In this document: one piece after another, positions 8,838 to 16,535 of the stretch
Layout: each line of letters starts with the position of its first letter
Position numbering within the stretch: the first letter of the stretch is position 1
NCBI RefSeq assembly: GCF_029946505.1
Contig: NZ_JARZHG010000013.1
Span: forward strand, 186,001-250,000
Direction of reading: 5' to 3'
DNA: 64,000 nt
From: Polyangium sp. y55x31
GTDB lineage: Bacteria > Myxococcota_A > Polyangia > Polyangiales > Polyangiaceae
The notes under the pieces: generated by a model
Databases searched by the model: none
The model's input: the letters and a program-made list of their open reading frames with translations, nothing else
Told to the model about the DNA's origin: nothing
Made by a program: the position numbers and the translations under genes

Positions 8838-9433
8838 AGCGTAAGATCATCTTGGCGCTGCAGGTCTCGCTCGGGCTCTTGCCCGCGCTCGTTTCCGCGC
8901 CGGTCGTGGCCGAGGCGCCGCCCGCTGGCCCGAGGGCGAACGAGGACCCGGCGGCGCGATACTTCACCAATACGGAGGTCGTGGATCAGGACGGCAAGGT
9001 CCGGCATTTTTACGACGATCTCCTGCGAGGAAAGAAGGTGCTCATCAACGTCGCCTTCACGTCGTGCAAGGGCGCCTGTCCGGCCATGACGGCGAACCTC
9101 GCGAAGGTGCAGCGGCTCCTCGGCGCGCGTGTGGGCAAGGACATCCACATCCTGACGGTCACGGCCGATCCGGAGAACGATACGCCGGCCGTGCTGAAAC
9201 GGTATGCGGATCAGTATGGCGCCACGGCCGGATGGTTTTTCCTGACAGGCGCGCCGGACAACGTGAACAAGGTGCTCGGCAGGATCGGGGGCGCCTTGCG
9301 CAAGCCCGAGGACCACGCGACGACGCTCTACGTCGGTAATCTCTCGACGGGGAACTGGGTGAAGACCCAGGCGACGGCGCGCCCCGAGGACATCGTGTAC
9401 CTGGTCGATCACATCGACGATCCGCAGCGGTGA
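8834..9433 (+). CDS. Sco1/SenC-family copper chaperone (copy 1)
   Basis: A thioredoxin-fold protein that delivers copper to, or controls the thiol state of, extracytoplasmic copper enzymes. The 199-residue product has a signal peptide (about 1-26, ending VVAEA). The Sco metal motif is CKGAC at Cys78-Cys82 within FTSCKGACPAM, and the distal His lies in KPEDHATTLYV. The familiar DQDGKVRHFYDDL and TADPENDTP segments are also present. Copper-site residues are complete. The gene overlaps the propeller gene by 4 bases and is one base from the second Sco gene, so they are surely co-translated. In this setting the likely client is the large multicopper oxidase downstream. Confidence 0.92.
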   Translation: MKRKIILALQVSLGLLPALVSAPVVAEAPPAGPRANEDPAARYFTNTEVVDQDGKVRHFYDDLLRGKKVLINVAFTSCKGACPAMTANLAKVQRLLGARVGKDIHILTVTADPENDTPAVLKRYADQYGATAGWFFLTGAPDNVNKVLGRIGGALRKPEDHATTLYVGNLSTGNWVKTQATARPEDIVYLVDHIDDPQR

Positions 9434-9434
9434 C

Positions 9435-10082
9435 ATGGAACGGACAAACAGGAATGAGAGGCGCGCGCGTGTCCTCATCGTCGTTTGCGCCGCCTTGCTG
9501 GCGCAGGGATGCGAGGATTCGGCCGATGGGAAGGGCGCGGTGCCCATTTCGCTTCCATCTTCCGGGGCCGACGTGCGCGTCACACCCATCGCCGAGGTCG
9601 TCGTGCCGGACGTGGAGCTCGTCGATCAGGACGGGCAGACGGTACGTTTTCGCGACGCGCTCGGCACGGGCGCTTTTGCAGTCCAGTTCGTCTTCACGAC
9701 GTGCACGACGATCTGCTCGCCCATGACGGCCGTCTTCGCGCGTGTCGCCCGGGACCTCGGGGATTCTCTCGGCCCCGACGTGCGCCTTTTGTCCATCACC
9801 CTCGATCCGGCCATCGATGGCCCCGAGGCATTGAAGCGTTATGCGGACAAGTTCGGGCGGCGCGAAGGCTGGACATTTCTCACCGGCCGGCCGGATCGTC
9901 TTTCGCGGGTGATCCGCGCGCTCGGCGGCGAGGCCAGGGTCAAGGAGGAGCATCGCCCGCTCACCGTGCTCGGCGATGGACGGGGGCGGTTCGTCCTCGT
10001 CGACGGGCTCGTCTCCCCCGCGCGCCTGCGCGCCGAGCTCTCGGCGCTCCGTTCGCACGCGGAGAATGCGGAGGCGCCGTGA
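9435..10082 (+). CDS. Sco1/SenC-family copper chaperone lipoprotein (copy 2)
   Basis: A second Sco-type protein, 215 residues, clearly divergent from its neighbour. It is a lipoprotein (LLAQGC, Cys26), unlike copy 1, which has a cleavable-type signal. The copper motif is CTTIC at Cys90-Cys94 within FTTCTTICSPM, and the distal His is in KEEHRPLTVLGD. Other family marks are DQDGQTVRFRD and TLDPAIDGPEALKRYADKF. Two Sco proteins with different anchoring suggest a relay or separate redox and metallation jobs. It starts one base after the previous stop and its own stop overlaps the GTG of the next gene. Confidence 0.92.
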   Translation: MERTNRNERRARVLIVVCAALLAQGCEDSADGKGAVPISLPSSGADVRVTPIAEVVVPDVELVDQDGQTVRFRDALGTGAFAVQFVFTTCTTICSPMTAVFARVARDLGDSLGPDVRLLSITLDPAIDGPEALKRYADKFGRREGWTFLTGRPDRLSRVIRALGGEARVKEEHRPLTVLGDGRGRFVLVDGLVSPARLRAELSALRSHAENAEAP

Positions 10083-11653
10083 ACACGCGCTGGGGGATGG
10101 GCGTCTTCGTAGGGCTCGGTTGTGCAATGCTCCTCGGAGGGGTGAGTGGGCCCGACGCAGATGCGCCAAGGAATGCAGGGTTGGATTGTAAAACCCTGGG
10201 ACCTGAAGCGCGACGCGGGAAGGCGATCTATCACCAGGGCCGGGCCCGAGATGGATGGCCCATCGTGGGTCTGCTCGGCGAGGGAGGCGCCGCGCTTTCG
10301 GGCGAAAGCGCGGCGTGCGCGCGTTGCCACGGTGTTTCGGGCGAAGGAACCGAGGAGGGCGGCGTGGCCGCGCCGGCGCTTCTTGCGGAGCGCCTGTTTG
10401 TCCCCGATGCACGAAGAGGTCGCCCCGCCCATGACGACGCGACGCTCGCGGCTGCAATCCGGGAGGGACGGGTCGGGTCGCGGCGCCTCGGACCGGCGAT
10501 GCCGAGGTTCACGCTCGGTATGCCGGAAATCGAGGACCTGAGGGCCTATCTGCATTGCCTCGGGCACGAACGCGAGCCGGGCGTGACCGAGGGCGCGATT
10601 CGCGTGGGCGCGGCCTGGCCGCTCTCGGGCCCGAGTGCGGCGCAGGGCAAGGCGCTCGCGGCGGTGATCGCCGATGTATTCGCCGAGGTCGAGGCGCAGG
10701 GCGGGGTGTTTCGGCGTCGCATCGAGGTCGTGATCGAGGATTCCAGCGGCCCCGGGGGCGCGATTGCGGCGGCAGAGCGCCTCGCGCGGCGTGACGTGTT
10801 CGTCGTGCTCGCCAGCGCTCCCACGACCGAGCCGCTCCGGGACGACGACGGCGAGGAGATCCCGCACATCGGTCCGCTCGGGTCCGCACCTCGGAATGCC
10901 GAGCGCGTCTTTCAGGTGCGGCCCGGCTTCGACGTCCTCGCGCAGATTGCCATCGGGCACGCGGCGACCGCGGGGCGAACCTCCGCATTTCACGTGATCG
11001 CGCACGACGACGCGTCGGGTCGGGCGCTCCGCGACGGGGCCGCGCGCGAGGCGTCCCGGCGAGCCCTGCCCACGCCGTCCGAGCGGCTCATTCTCTCGGA
11101 TCATTTCGACGCGACGGCGGCTGCCGCCGAGGTGCACGCGCGTGCGCCCGGTGGTATTCTCTTTGGCGGGACGGCGGCAGAGCTCGGTGCGTTCGTCCGG
11201 GCGCTTGCCGCCGACGTCGACGTGGCGATCTATGCCCCATCGGCGATTCTCGGGGACGATCCCGCGGCGCTCGATCGTCGCGCCGCGGACCGGACGACGT
11301 TCTTGCATGCGGGCCTTGTCGACGATCGGGTCCCCGCATTCGTTCGCGACTTGCGCGCGCGGCTCCATCGGCGCGGGGCCTTGGCCGGTTCGATCGGGCT
11401 CGCCGCATCGGCGGAGGTCGCCGCGCGGATCCTGATCGAGGGCCTTCGCCGCGCAGGGAGCCGGCCGACGCGGCGGGGGTTCGTCGCCGCGCTCGAGACA
11501 TTGCGTGATTTCGAGGTCGGCTTCTCGGCGCCGGTCTCGTTCGGCCGCGGACTTCGCACCGGCGTGATGGGCGCCTACCTCGTTCGGGTCGATCCGGCCG
11601 CGCGAGAAATCGTGCGCGTGTCGGACTGGCTCGTGGCCTCTCCTCTTCCCTGA
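10079..11653 (+). CDS. Cytochrome c fused to periplasmic ligand-binding domain
   Basis: A 524-residue exported fusion. The start is a GTG overlapping the previous stop, followed by a hydrophobic leader (residues about 5-25). Residues about 40-165 form a monohaem cytochrome c domain with CARCHG (Cys80, Cys83, His84) and candidate axial Met in GPAMPRFTLGM. From about residue 170 (IRVGAAWPLSGPSAAQGKAL) to the end it matches type I periplasmic binding proteins of the Leu/Ile/Val or amide-binding kind. Such fusions are known from alcohol-oxidation clusters, where they are thought to bind a ligand while passing electrons. Here it lies between the Sco genes and the oxidase and could accept electrons from the oxidase substrate. 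That link is inferred. Confidence 0.88.
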   Translation: MNTRWGMGVFVGLGCAMLLGGVSGPDADAPRNAGLDCKTLGPEARRGKAIYHQGRARDGWPIVGLLGEGGAALSGESAACARCHGVSGEGTEEGGVAAPALLAERLFVPDARRGRPAHDDATLAAAIREGRVGSRRLGPAMPRFTLGMPEIEDLRAYLHCLGHEREPGVTEGAIRVGAAWPLSGPSAAQGKALAAVIADVFAEVEAQGGVFRRRIEVVIEDSSGPGGAIAAAERLARRDVFVVLASAPTTEPLRDDDGEEIPHIGPLGSAPRNAERVFQVRPGFDVLAQIAIGHAATAGRTSAFHVIAHDDASGRALRDGAAREASRRALPTPSERLILSDHFDATAAAAEVHARAPGGILFGGTAAELGAFVRALAADVDVAIYAPSAILGDDPAALDRRAADRTTFLHAGLVDDRVPAFVRDLRARLHRRGALAGSIGLAASAEVAARILIEGLRRAGSRPTRRGFVAALETLRDFEVGFSAPVSFGRGLRTGVMGAYLVRVDPAAREIVRVSDWLVASPLP

Positions 11654-11710
11654 ACCATTCCATCGAACATCCTCGTGTGGCTCATCGATTCGATGTGCCG
11701 GGAGTATGCC

Positions 11711-14700
11711 ATGCCAAACATTGGGAATCGTTTCTGGAGATGTGTATCCATCGCTCTTCTGATCTCGGGGTGTGGCGGGAGCGAGCCCGACGGGCCGTCG
11801 CGCTCCGATGCGATGGAGGAGGACGCTGTTTTCCTCGGCGGCGCGCGTGACCATGAACAGATTGTCCCGCCTCCGGGAGGCCGTACCATCGTGGCGCGCG
11901 TCGTCGCCATCGACCAGGTGTACGTGTACAACCGGTTTGGCGCGTGGAACCCCGATGGGATGATCTACGCGCTCGAGCGGGACGTCGTCCCCATCGATCC
12001 GTCGATGCCGATCGGCCCCGGGAATGCGATGCTGGATCCCCGGAAACGACCGCGGCCGCTCGTGCTTCGGGTCAACGAGGGCGACAATCTGGTCGTTCAT
12101 TTCAAGAACTGGCTCGCCCCCACCGTGGACGACATCTCGGCGGACGCAGAGGTGCCGTTTCACGTTGGAGGGGACGTCGGGTCGGATTCGACCGCGACCC
12201 GGCGCGCCTCGTTCCACGTGAACGGGCTCCAGGCGCTCGATCAGGTCTCTCTCGGCGGAAACGTCGGGTACAACAAGGCCTCCCTCGTCGCGCCGGGGCA
12301 TATGGGCACCTATCGATTCCACGCAGACCACGAGGGCACGTTCCTCGCGCATAGCGGCGGGGCCATGACAGGCGGCCAGGGCCTCGGGGGGCAGACCGTG
12401 CTCGGGCTCTTCGGCGCCGTCCACGTCGAGCCGCGGAATGCGGTCTGGTACCGTTCGCAGCTCACAGGCGACGATCTCGCGGCCGTGGCGACCTTCGATC
12501 AGGGCCCGCTCGTGCCGCCGCGTATCGATTACGACGCGACGTATCCGGACGGGACGCCCATCGTACGCATCCTCGACGAGCGGGATGGCGCGCTCGAAAT
12601 CGTGCACAGCGATCTCAACGCCGTCATCACCGGCTACACGAGCACCGACGCGGGGACCGTGAACTCCAAGGATCAGGGCCATTTCCGCGAGATGACGGTG
12701 CTCTTCCACGACGAGCTCCGGGCCGTGCAAGCGTTTCCCGAGCTCGACGCGGATCCGAGCCTGCACGGTGTGCGCGACGGCTTCGGCATCAATTACGGCG
12801 CCGCGGGCCTCGGCGCGGAGCTGCTCGCCAACCGCGCCCGCCTCGGGCCCGCCGCCGACTGCGCCGAATGCAAGTTCGAGGAATTTTTTCTTTCGTCCTG
12901 GGTGAACGGCGATCCGGCCATCGTCGTGTCGCGCGACGAGGAGGGGGATGCGGCGGAGGCCCTCTTCCCGGACGATCCGTCGAATGTTCATCACGCTTAT
13001 CTGGGGGATCCGGTCCGCATCCGGAACCTGCACGCAGGCCCCAAGGAGACGCACGTCTTCCACCTGCATGCCCACCAGTGGCTGCAAACACCAGGCAATG
13101 AGGGCGCCATGGTCCGTGATTCACAGACCGTCGGCCCCGGCAGCACGTACACGTACGATTTGATGTTCGGCGGCGCGGGCAACCGTGTCCTCACGCCCGG
13201 GGATGCGATCTTCCATTGCCATCTCTATCCTCATTTCGCGCAGGGTATGTGGGGGCTGCTCCGTGTGCACGACGTCTTCGAGGACGGATCCGCGTCTCGC
13301 AGGCTTCCGGACGGCGAGATCCCGAATGGCACCCCGACCCCGGCCGTCGTCCCCATTCCCCAGCGCGGCATGGCGCCGATGCCCACGTTCGAGAGCACGC
13401 AGGTCGTCGTCGCGGGGAAAAAGGTGACGAGGCCGGCGATGCCGGGATATCCGTTCTACATTCCCGCCGACCCGGGCCACAGGCCGCCGCAGCCACCCCT
13501 CGACATGGTCTTCGATGGCGGGTTGCCGCGACACAAGGTGAGTCACGTGCCCGAGGAGGCCATCGTGCGCGGCGACGGGGTCGCGCGATTCGACGTGGAG
13601 ATCCTCCAAGCGGAGCTCATGCTCCTTCCGCAGAACGGGACGGCGTCGGAGGAGCGAGCCATGTCCTTTCACGCCGGAACGTTTCCCGGCGGAAAGCCCG
13701 ACGTGACGCTGCACGGCTGGCCAGGCGCGAGTTATCCGACGCGTACGCCGCTCGGATACACGGCCCGCTTCTTCGTCAATGGCAGGGCCCCCGCGAAGGG
13801 CGCGCCTTTCGCCGATCCGTGCCCCAAAAATACCCCGCAGCGCACGTTCCGCGCCGCGTACATCGAGATCAACGGATTGCTCAACCAGGCGGGCTGGCAC
13901 GATCCTCAGCTCCGGATGACCGTGCTCGAAGAGGACGTCCCCGCGACGTACGCAGGCAAGAGGCCGCCGGAGCCGTTTTTCTTCCGTGCAAACTCGAACG
14001 ACTGCATCCAGTACGAGGCGACGAACCTCTTGCCCAAGGCGCTCGACGAGGACGCTTTCCAGGTCCGCACGCCGACGGACACCACGGGGCAGCACATTCA
14101 CCTCGTTCAGTTCGACGTGACGAGCGCGGACGGCTCGTCGAACGGATTCAATTACGAGGACGGGACGTTCACCGGCGGGGAGGTCGAAGAACGAATCGCG
14201 GCGGCGAACCTGAGCGGCGGCGCCATCGCGCCGAACGGCGCACGCTTGATGCTGACGCCGAAGGCGCACCCGCGCATCGCCGAGGCGCCGCTCGGCGCGC
14301 AGACGACCACGCAACGCTGGTGGGCCTCTCCGATCGTCGACGACCTCGGCCGGGATCGCACCTTGCGCACCGTGTTCACCCACGATCATCTCGCGGCGAG
14401 CTCGCATCAGCAGCACGGCCTTTATGGCGCCCTCGTGATCGAGCCCGCGGGCTCGACGTACAAGGATTCGAGGACGGGGATCCCTTTCGGGACACGGCCC
14501 GACGGCGGCCCGACGAGCTACCGCGCCGACGTCCTCCCGCCCGCCGGCAAAGCGTTCCGCGAATTCAACCTCGCGTTCGCCGATTTTGCGCTCGCCTACG
14601 ACAAGTACGGCGAGCCCGTGAATCCACCGGGGCGCGTCGAGGCGGCCCTGCCGCTCGCCGTCGAACAAGTGCCCGTCCCGCCGGAGGCCATCTCCGCCGC

Positions 14701-16483
14701 GGATCCGGGGACCATGCTGATCAATTACCGCAACGAGCCCATCCCGCTGCGCATCGGCGCGTACGACCCCTACGGCGAGTTCGCGCAGAAGCCCGGTCCG
14801 AAAGGGGAGATGCACAACGTCTTCCGCTCGGACCTGCACGGCGATCCCGCGACGCCGCTGCTCGAAGCCTATCCGTCGGACCCGGTGCAGATTCGTTTGA
14901 TCCAGGGGGCCCACGAGGAGCAGCACGTGTGGACCCTCCACGGGAGCAAATGGCTCCACGAGTACGCCGATCCCGACAGCGGATACTCGAACGCCGACGC
15001 GATCGGCATCTCGGAGCACCTCGAATTCGTGATGCCGGACAGCCGGTGGGCGAGCTACAGCGGCGTCGACGCCGTCGATTACCTGTACGCGAGCGCGCCG
15101 ACGGACGATCTCTGGAACGGCATGTGGGGGCTCATGCGCTGCTATGCGGAGCGAAAGCCTTGGCTGAAGCCGCTCCCGGGCTCCCCGTGGGCAGGCGTGT
15201 CCGTGGGCAAACATTACGACACGGACCCGCGCGTCTGTCCAGCAGGCGCGCCGGTGCGCGCGTATCACGTCGTCGCCATCCCTGCGGCGGGGAATCTGCC
15301 TGGCGATCGGCTCACGTACAACGACGAGTACGATCTCTTCGACCCGGAGGCCATTCTCTTCGTCCGCGAGGAGCATCTCGACGATCTCCGTCACGGGCTG
15401 CGGCGCCCCGAGCCGCTCGTCCTGCGCGCCGCCGCGGGCGAGTGCATCCAGGTGACGCTGCGAAATGAGCTGCCGGAGACGTTGCCCCAGTCGCCCCACT
15501 GGAGCTACTACCCGCCGATCGTCGACGGGTTCAACACGAACCAGGTGCGCAAATCGAGCCATGTCGGGTTGCACCCGCAGCTCGTGACGTACGACGTGGG
15601 CGTCTCCGACGGCGCGAACGTCGGGAAAAACCTCCCGCAGACCGTGGCGCCGGGCGAGGAGCGCACCTACGTCTGGTATGCCGGCGATTGGCAGGGCAAA
15701 CAGCCGCGGCCCATCGAGTTCGGCGCGATCAACCTGCGCAACATGGCGGACGTGGTGCACGGAGGGGCGCACGGCGGCGTGGGCACGCTCGTGATCGAGC
15801 CGGCGCTCGCGACCTGGGTGGTCGATCCCGACAGCGACGCGCAGGCCACCGTGACGTACCCGGGCCTCGGGGGCGCGAGCTCGTTCCGCGAGTTCGTCCT
15901 GCTGCTCCAGGACGACGTGCCCCTGCGGTCGAACGATTCGCGCTTCCTCTGCGAAAATGGTGATCTCAACTGCGGCAACGCCATCCGGAACCTCGGCGGG
16001 GAGGACGACGCCGAGGACACGGGGCACAAGGCGTGGAACTACAGGACCGAGCCGATCTGGGCGCGCCTGGGGCTCCGTCCCGAGGTCGACTTCAATGAAA
16101 TCAACGAGCGGCAGCTCGGCGGCATCCACGATTCGCTCGTGTTCGGAGATCCGGCCACGCCGATTTTCCGGGCCACCGTCGGGCAAGCCGTGCGAATCCG
16201 GCAGGTCCAGCCCTCCGGACACGCGCGACAGCACGCCTTCACGTTGTGGGGCGCCGCGTGGTACCGTCGCCCCTATCTCCTGCAATCGACGGTGATGGGC
16301 GCGAATCCCGACGCGCTCGTGATCGCCACGCAAGGTGGGGCGAGCGTCCAGACGGCCCACGACATCCTGCCCCTTTACGGCGCCGGCGGGAAATACGGCG
16401 TGACCGGGGATTTCCTCTACCGGGACGAGGGCAGCTTCGGGTACACGGACGGCCTCTGGGGAATTTTGCGCGTGTCCCCCTGA
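11711..16483 (+). CDS. Giant multicopper oxidase lipoprotein (MofA/MnxG-like scale)
   Basis: A 1590-residue, multi-cupredoxin oxidase that should couple one-electron substrate oxidation to O2 reduction outside the cytoplasm. It has a lipobox (LISGCGG, Cys21). Three repeated units are visible. Unit 1 carries FHVNG (about 168), HADH (about 203), the type-3 motif HVFHLH (about 448) and the complete type-1/3 motif HCHLYPHFAQGM (about 501). Unit 2 carries HIH (about 795) and HDH (about 890), but its HxxHxH equivalent is lost. Unit 3 keeps only scattered His. Length and partners resemble MofA and MnxG manganese oxidases; the substrate could also be Fe, Cu(I) or organic. The ATG has GGGAG upstream. 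Last gene of the operon. Confidence 0.88.
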   Translation: MPNIGNRFWRCVSIALLISGCGGSEPDGPSRSDAMEEDAVFLGGARDHEQIVPPPGGRTIVARVVAIDQVYVYNRFGAWNPDGMIYALERDVVPIDPSMPIGPGNAMLDPRKRPRPLVLRVNEGDNLVVHFKNWLAPTVDDISADAEVPFHVGGDVGSDSTATRRASFHVNGLQALDQVSLGGNVGYNKASLVAPGHMGTYRFHADHEGTFLAHSGGAMTGGQGLGGQTVLGLFGAVHVEPRNAVWYRSQLTGDDLAAVATFDQGPLVPPRIDYDATYPDGTPIVRILDERDGALEIVHSDLNAVITGYTSTDAGTVNSKDQGHFREMTVLFHDELRAVQAFPELDADPSLHGVRDGFGINYGAAGLGAELLANRARLGPAADCAECKFEEFFLSSWVNGDPAIVVSRDEEGDAAEALFPDDPSNVHHAYLGDPVRIRNLHAGPKETHVFHLHAHQWLQTPGNEGAMVRDSQTVGPGSTYTYDLMFGGAGNRVLTPGDAIFHCHLYPHFAQGMWGLLRVHDVFEDGSASRRLPDGEIPNGTPTPAVVPIPQRGMAPMPTFESTQVVVAGKKVTRPAMPGYPFYIPADPGHRPPQPPLDMVFDGGLPRHKVSHVPEEAIVRGDGVARFDVEILQAELMLLPQNGTASEERAMSFHAGTFPGGKPDVTLHGWPGASYPTRTPLGYTARFFVNGRAPAKGAPFADPCPKNTPQRTFRAAYIEINGLLNQAGWHDPQLRMTVLEEDVPATYAGKRPPEPFFFRANSNDCIQYEATNLLPKALDEDAFQVRTPTDTTGQHIHLVQFDVTSADGSSNGFNYEDGTFTGGEVEERIAAANLSGGAIAPNGARLMLTPKAHPRIAEAPLGAQTTTQRWWASPIVDDLGRDRTLRTVFTHDHLAASSHQQHGLYGALVIEPAGSTYKDSRTGIPFGTRPDGGPTSYRADVLPPAGKAFREFNLAFADFALAYDKYGEPVNPPGRVEAALPLAVEQVPVPPEAISAADPGTMLINYRNEPIPLRIGAYDPYGEFAQKPGPKGEMHNVFRSDLHGDPATPLLEAYPSDPVQIRLIQGAHEEQHVWTLHGSKWLHEYADPDSGYSNADAIGISEHLEFVMPDSRWASYSGVDAVDYLYASAPTDDLWNGMWGLMRCYAERKPWLKPLPGSPWAGVSVGKHYDTDPRVCPAGAPVRAYHVVAIPAAGNLPGDRLTYNDEYDLFDPEAILFVREEHLDDLRHGLRRPEPLVLRAAAGECIQVTLRNELPETLPQSPHWSYYPPIVDGFNTNQVRKSSHVGLHPQLVTYDVGVSDGANVGKNLPQTVAPGEERTYVWYAGDWQGKQPRPIEFGAINLRNMADVVHGGAHGGVGTLVIEPALATWVVDPDSDAQATVTYPGLGGASSFREFVLLLQDDVPLRSNDSRFLCENGDLNCGNAIRNLGGEDDAEDTGHKAWNYRTEPIWARLGLRPEVDFNEINERQLGGIHDSLVFGDPATPIFRATVGQAVRIRQVQPSGHARQHAFTLWGAAWYRRPYLLQSTVMGANPDALVIATQGGASVQTAHDILPLYGAGGKYGVTGDFLYRDEGSFGYTDGLWGILRVSP

Positions 16484-16494
16484 ACGGCCGCGTT

Positions 16495-16535
16495 CGGCCC
16501 GGCGCTTCGTCGCCTCACGGCGTGGCGCCGGGCCG
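16495..16535. terminator. Bidirectional hairpin between convergent genes
   Basis: A perfect 11-bp inverted repeat (CGGCCCGGCGC at 16495-16505 and its complement at 16525-16535), with a smaller CGCC/GGCG stem inside the 19-base loop. It sits between the end of the copper-oxidase operon and the antiporter gene and covers the antiporter stop codon. No T-tract follows on either strand, so its activity is uncertain. Confidence 0.55.

Noticed and set aside
9839-13087. Minus-strand open frame of over 1000 codons under the copper-oxidase operon
   Set aside because: Antisense shadow: Arg/His-rich, no ribosome site, and it runs across the ends of three clear genes.
16495-16535. Attachment site or small RNA
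   Set aside because: The inverted repeat sits between two convergent genes and is better explained as a terminator hairpin.
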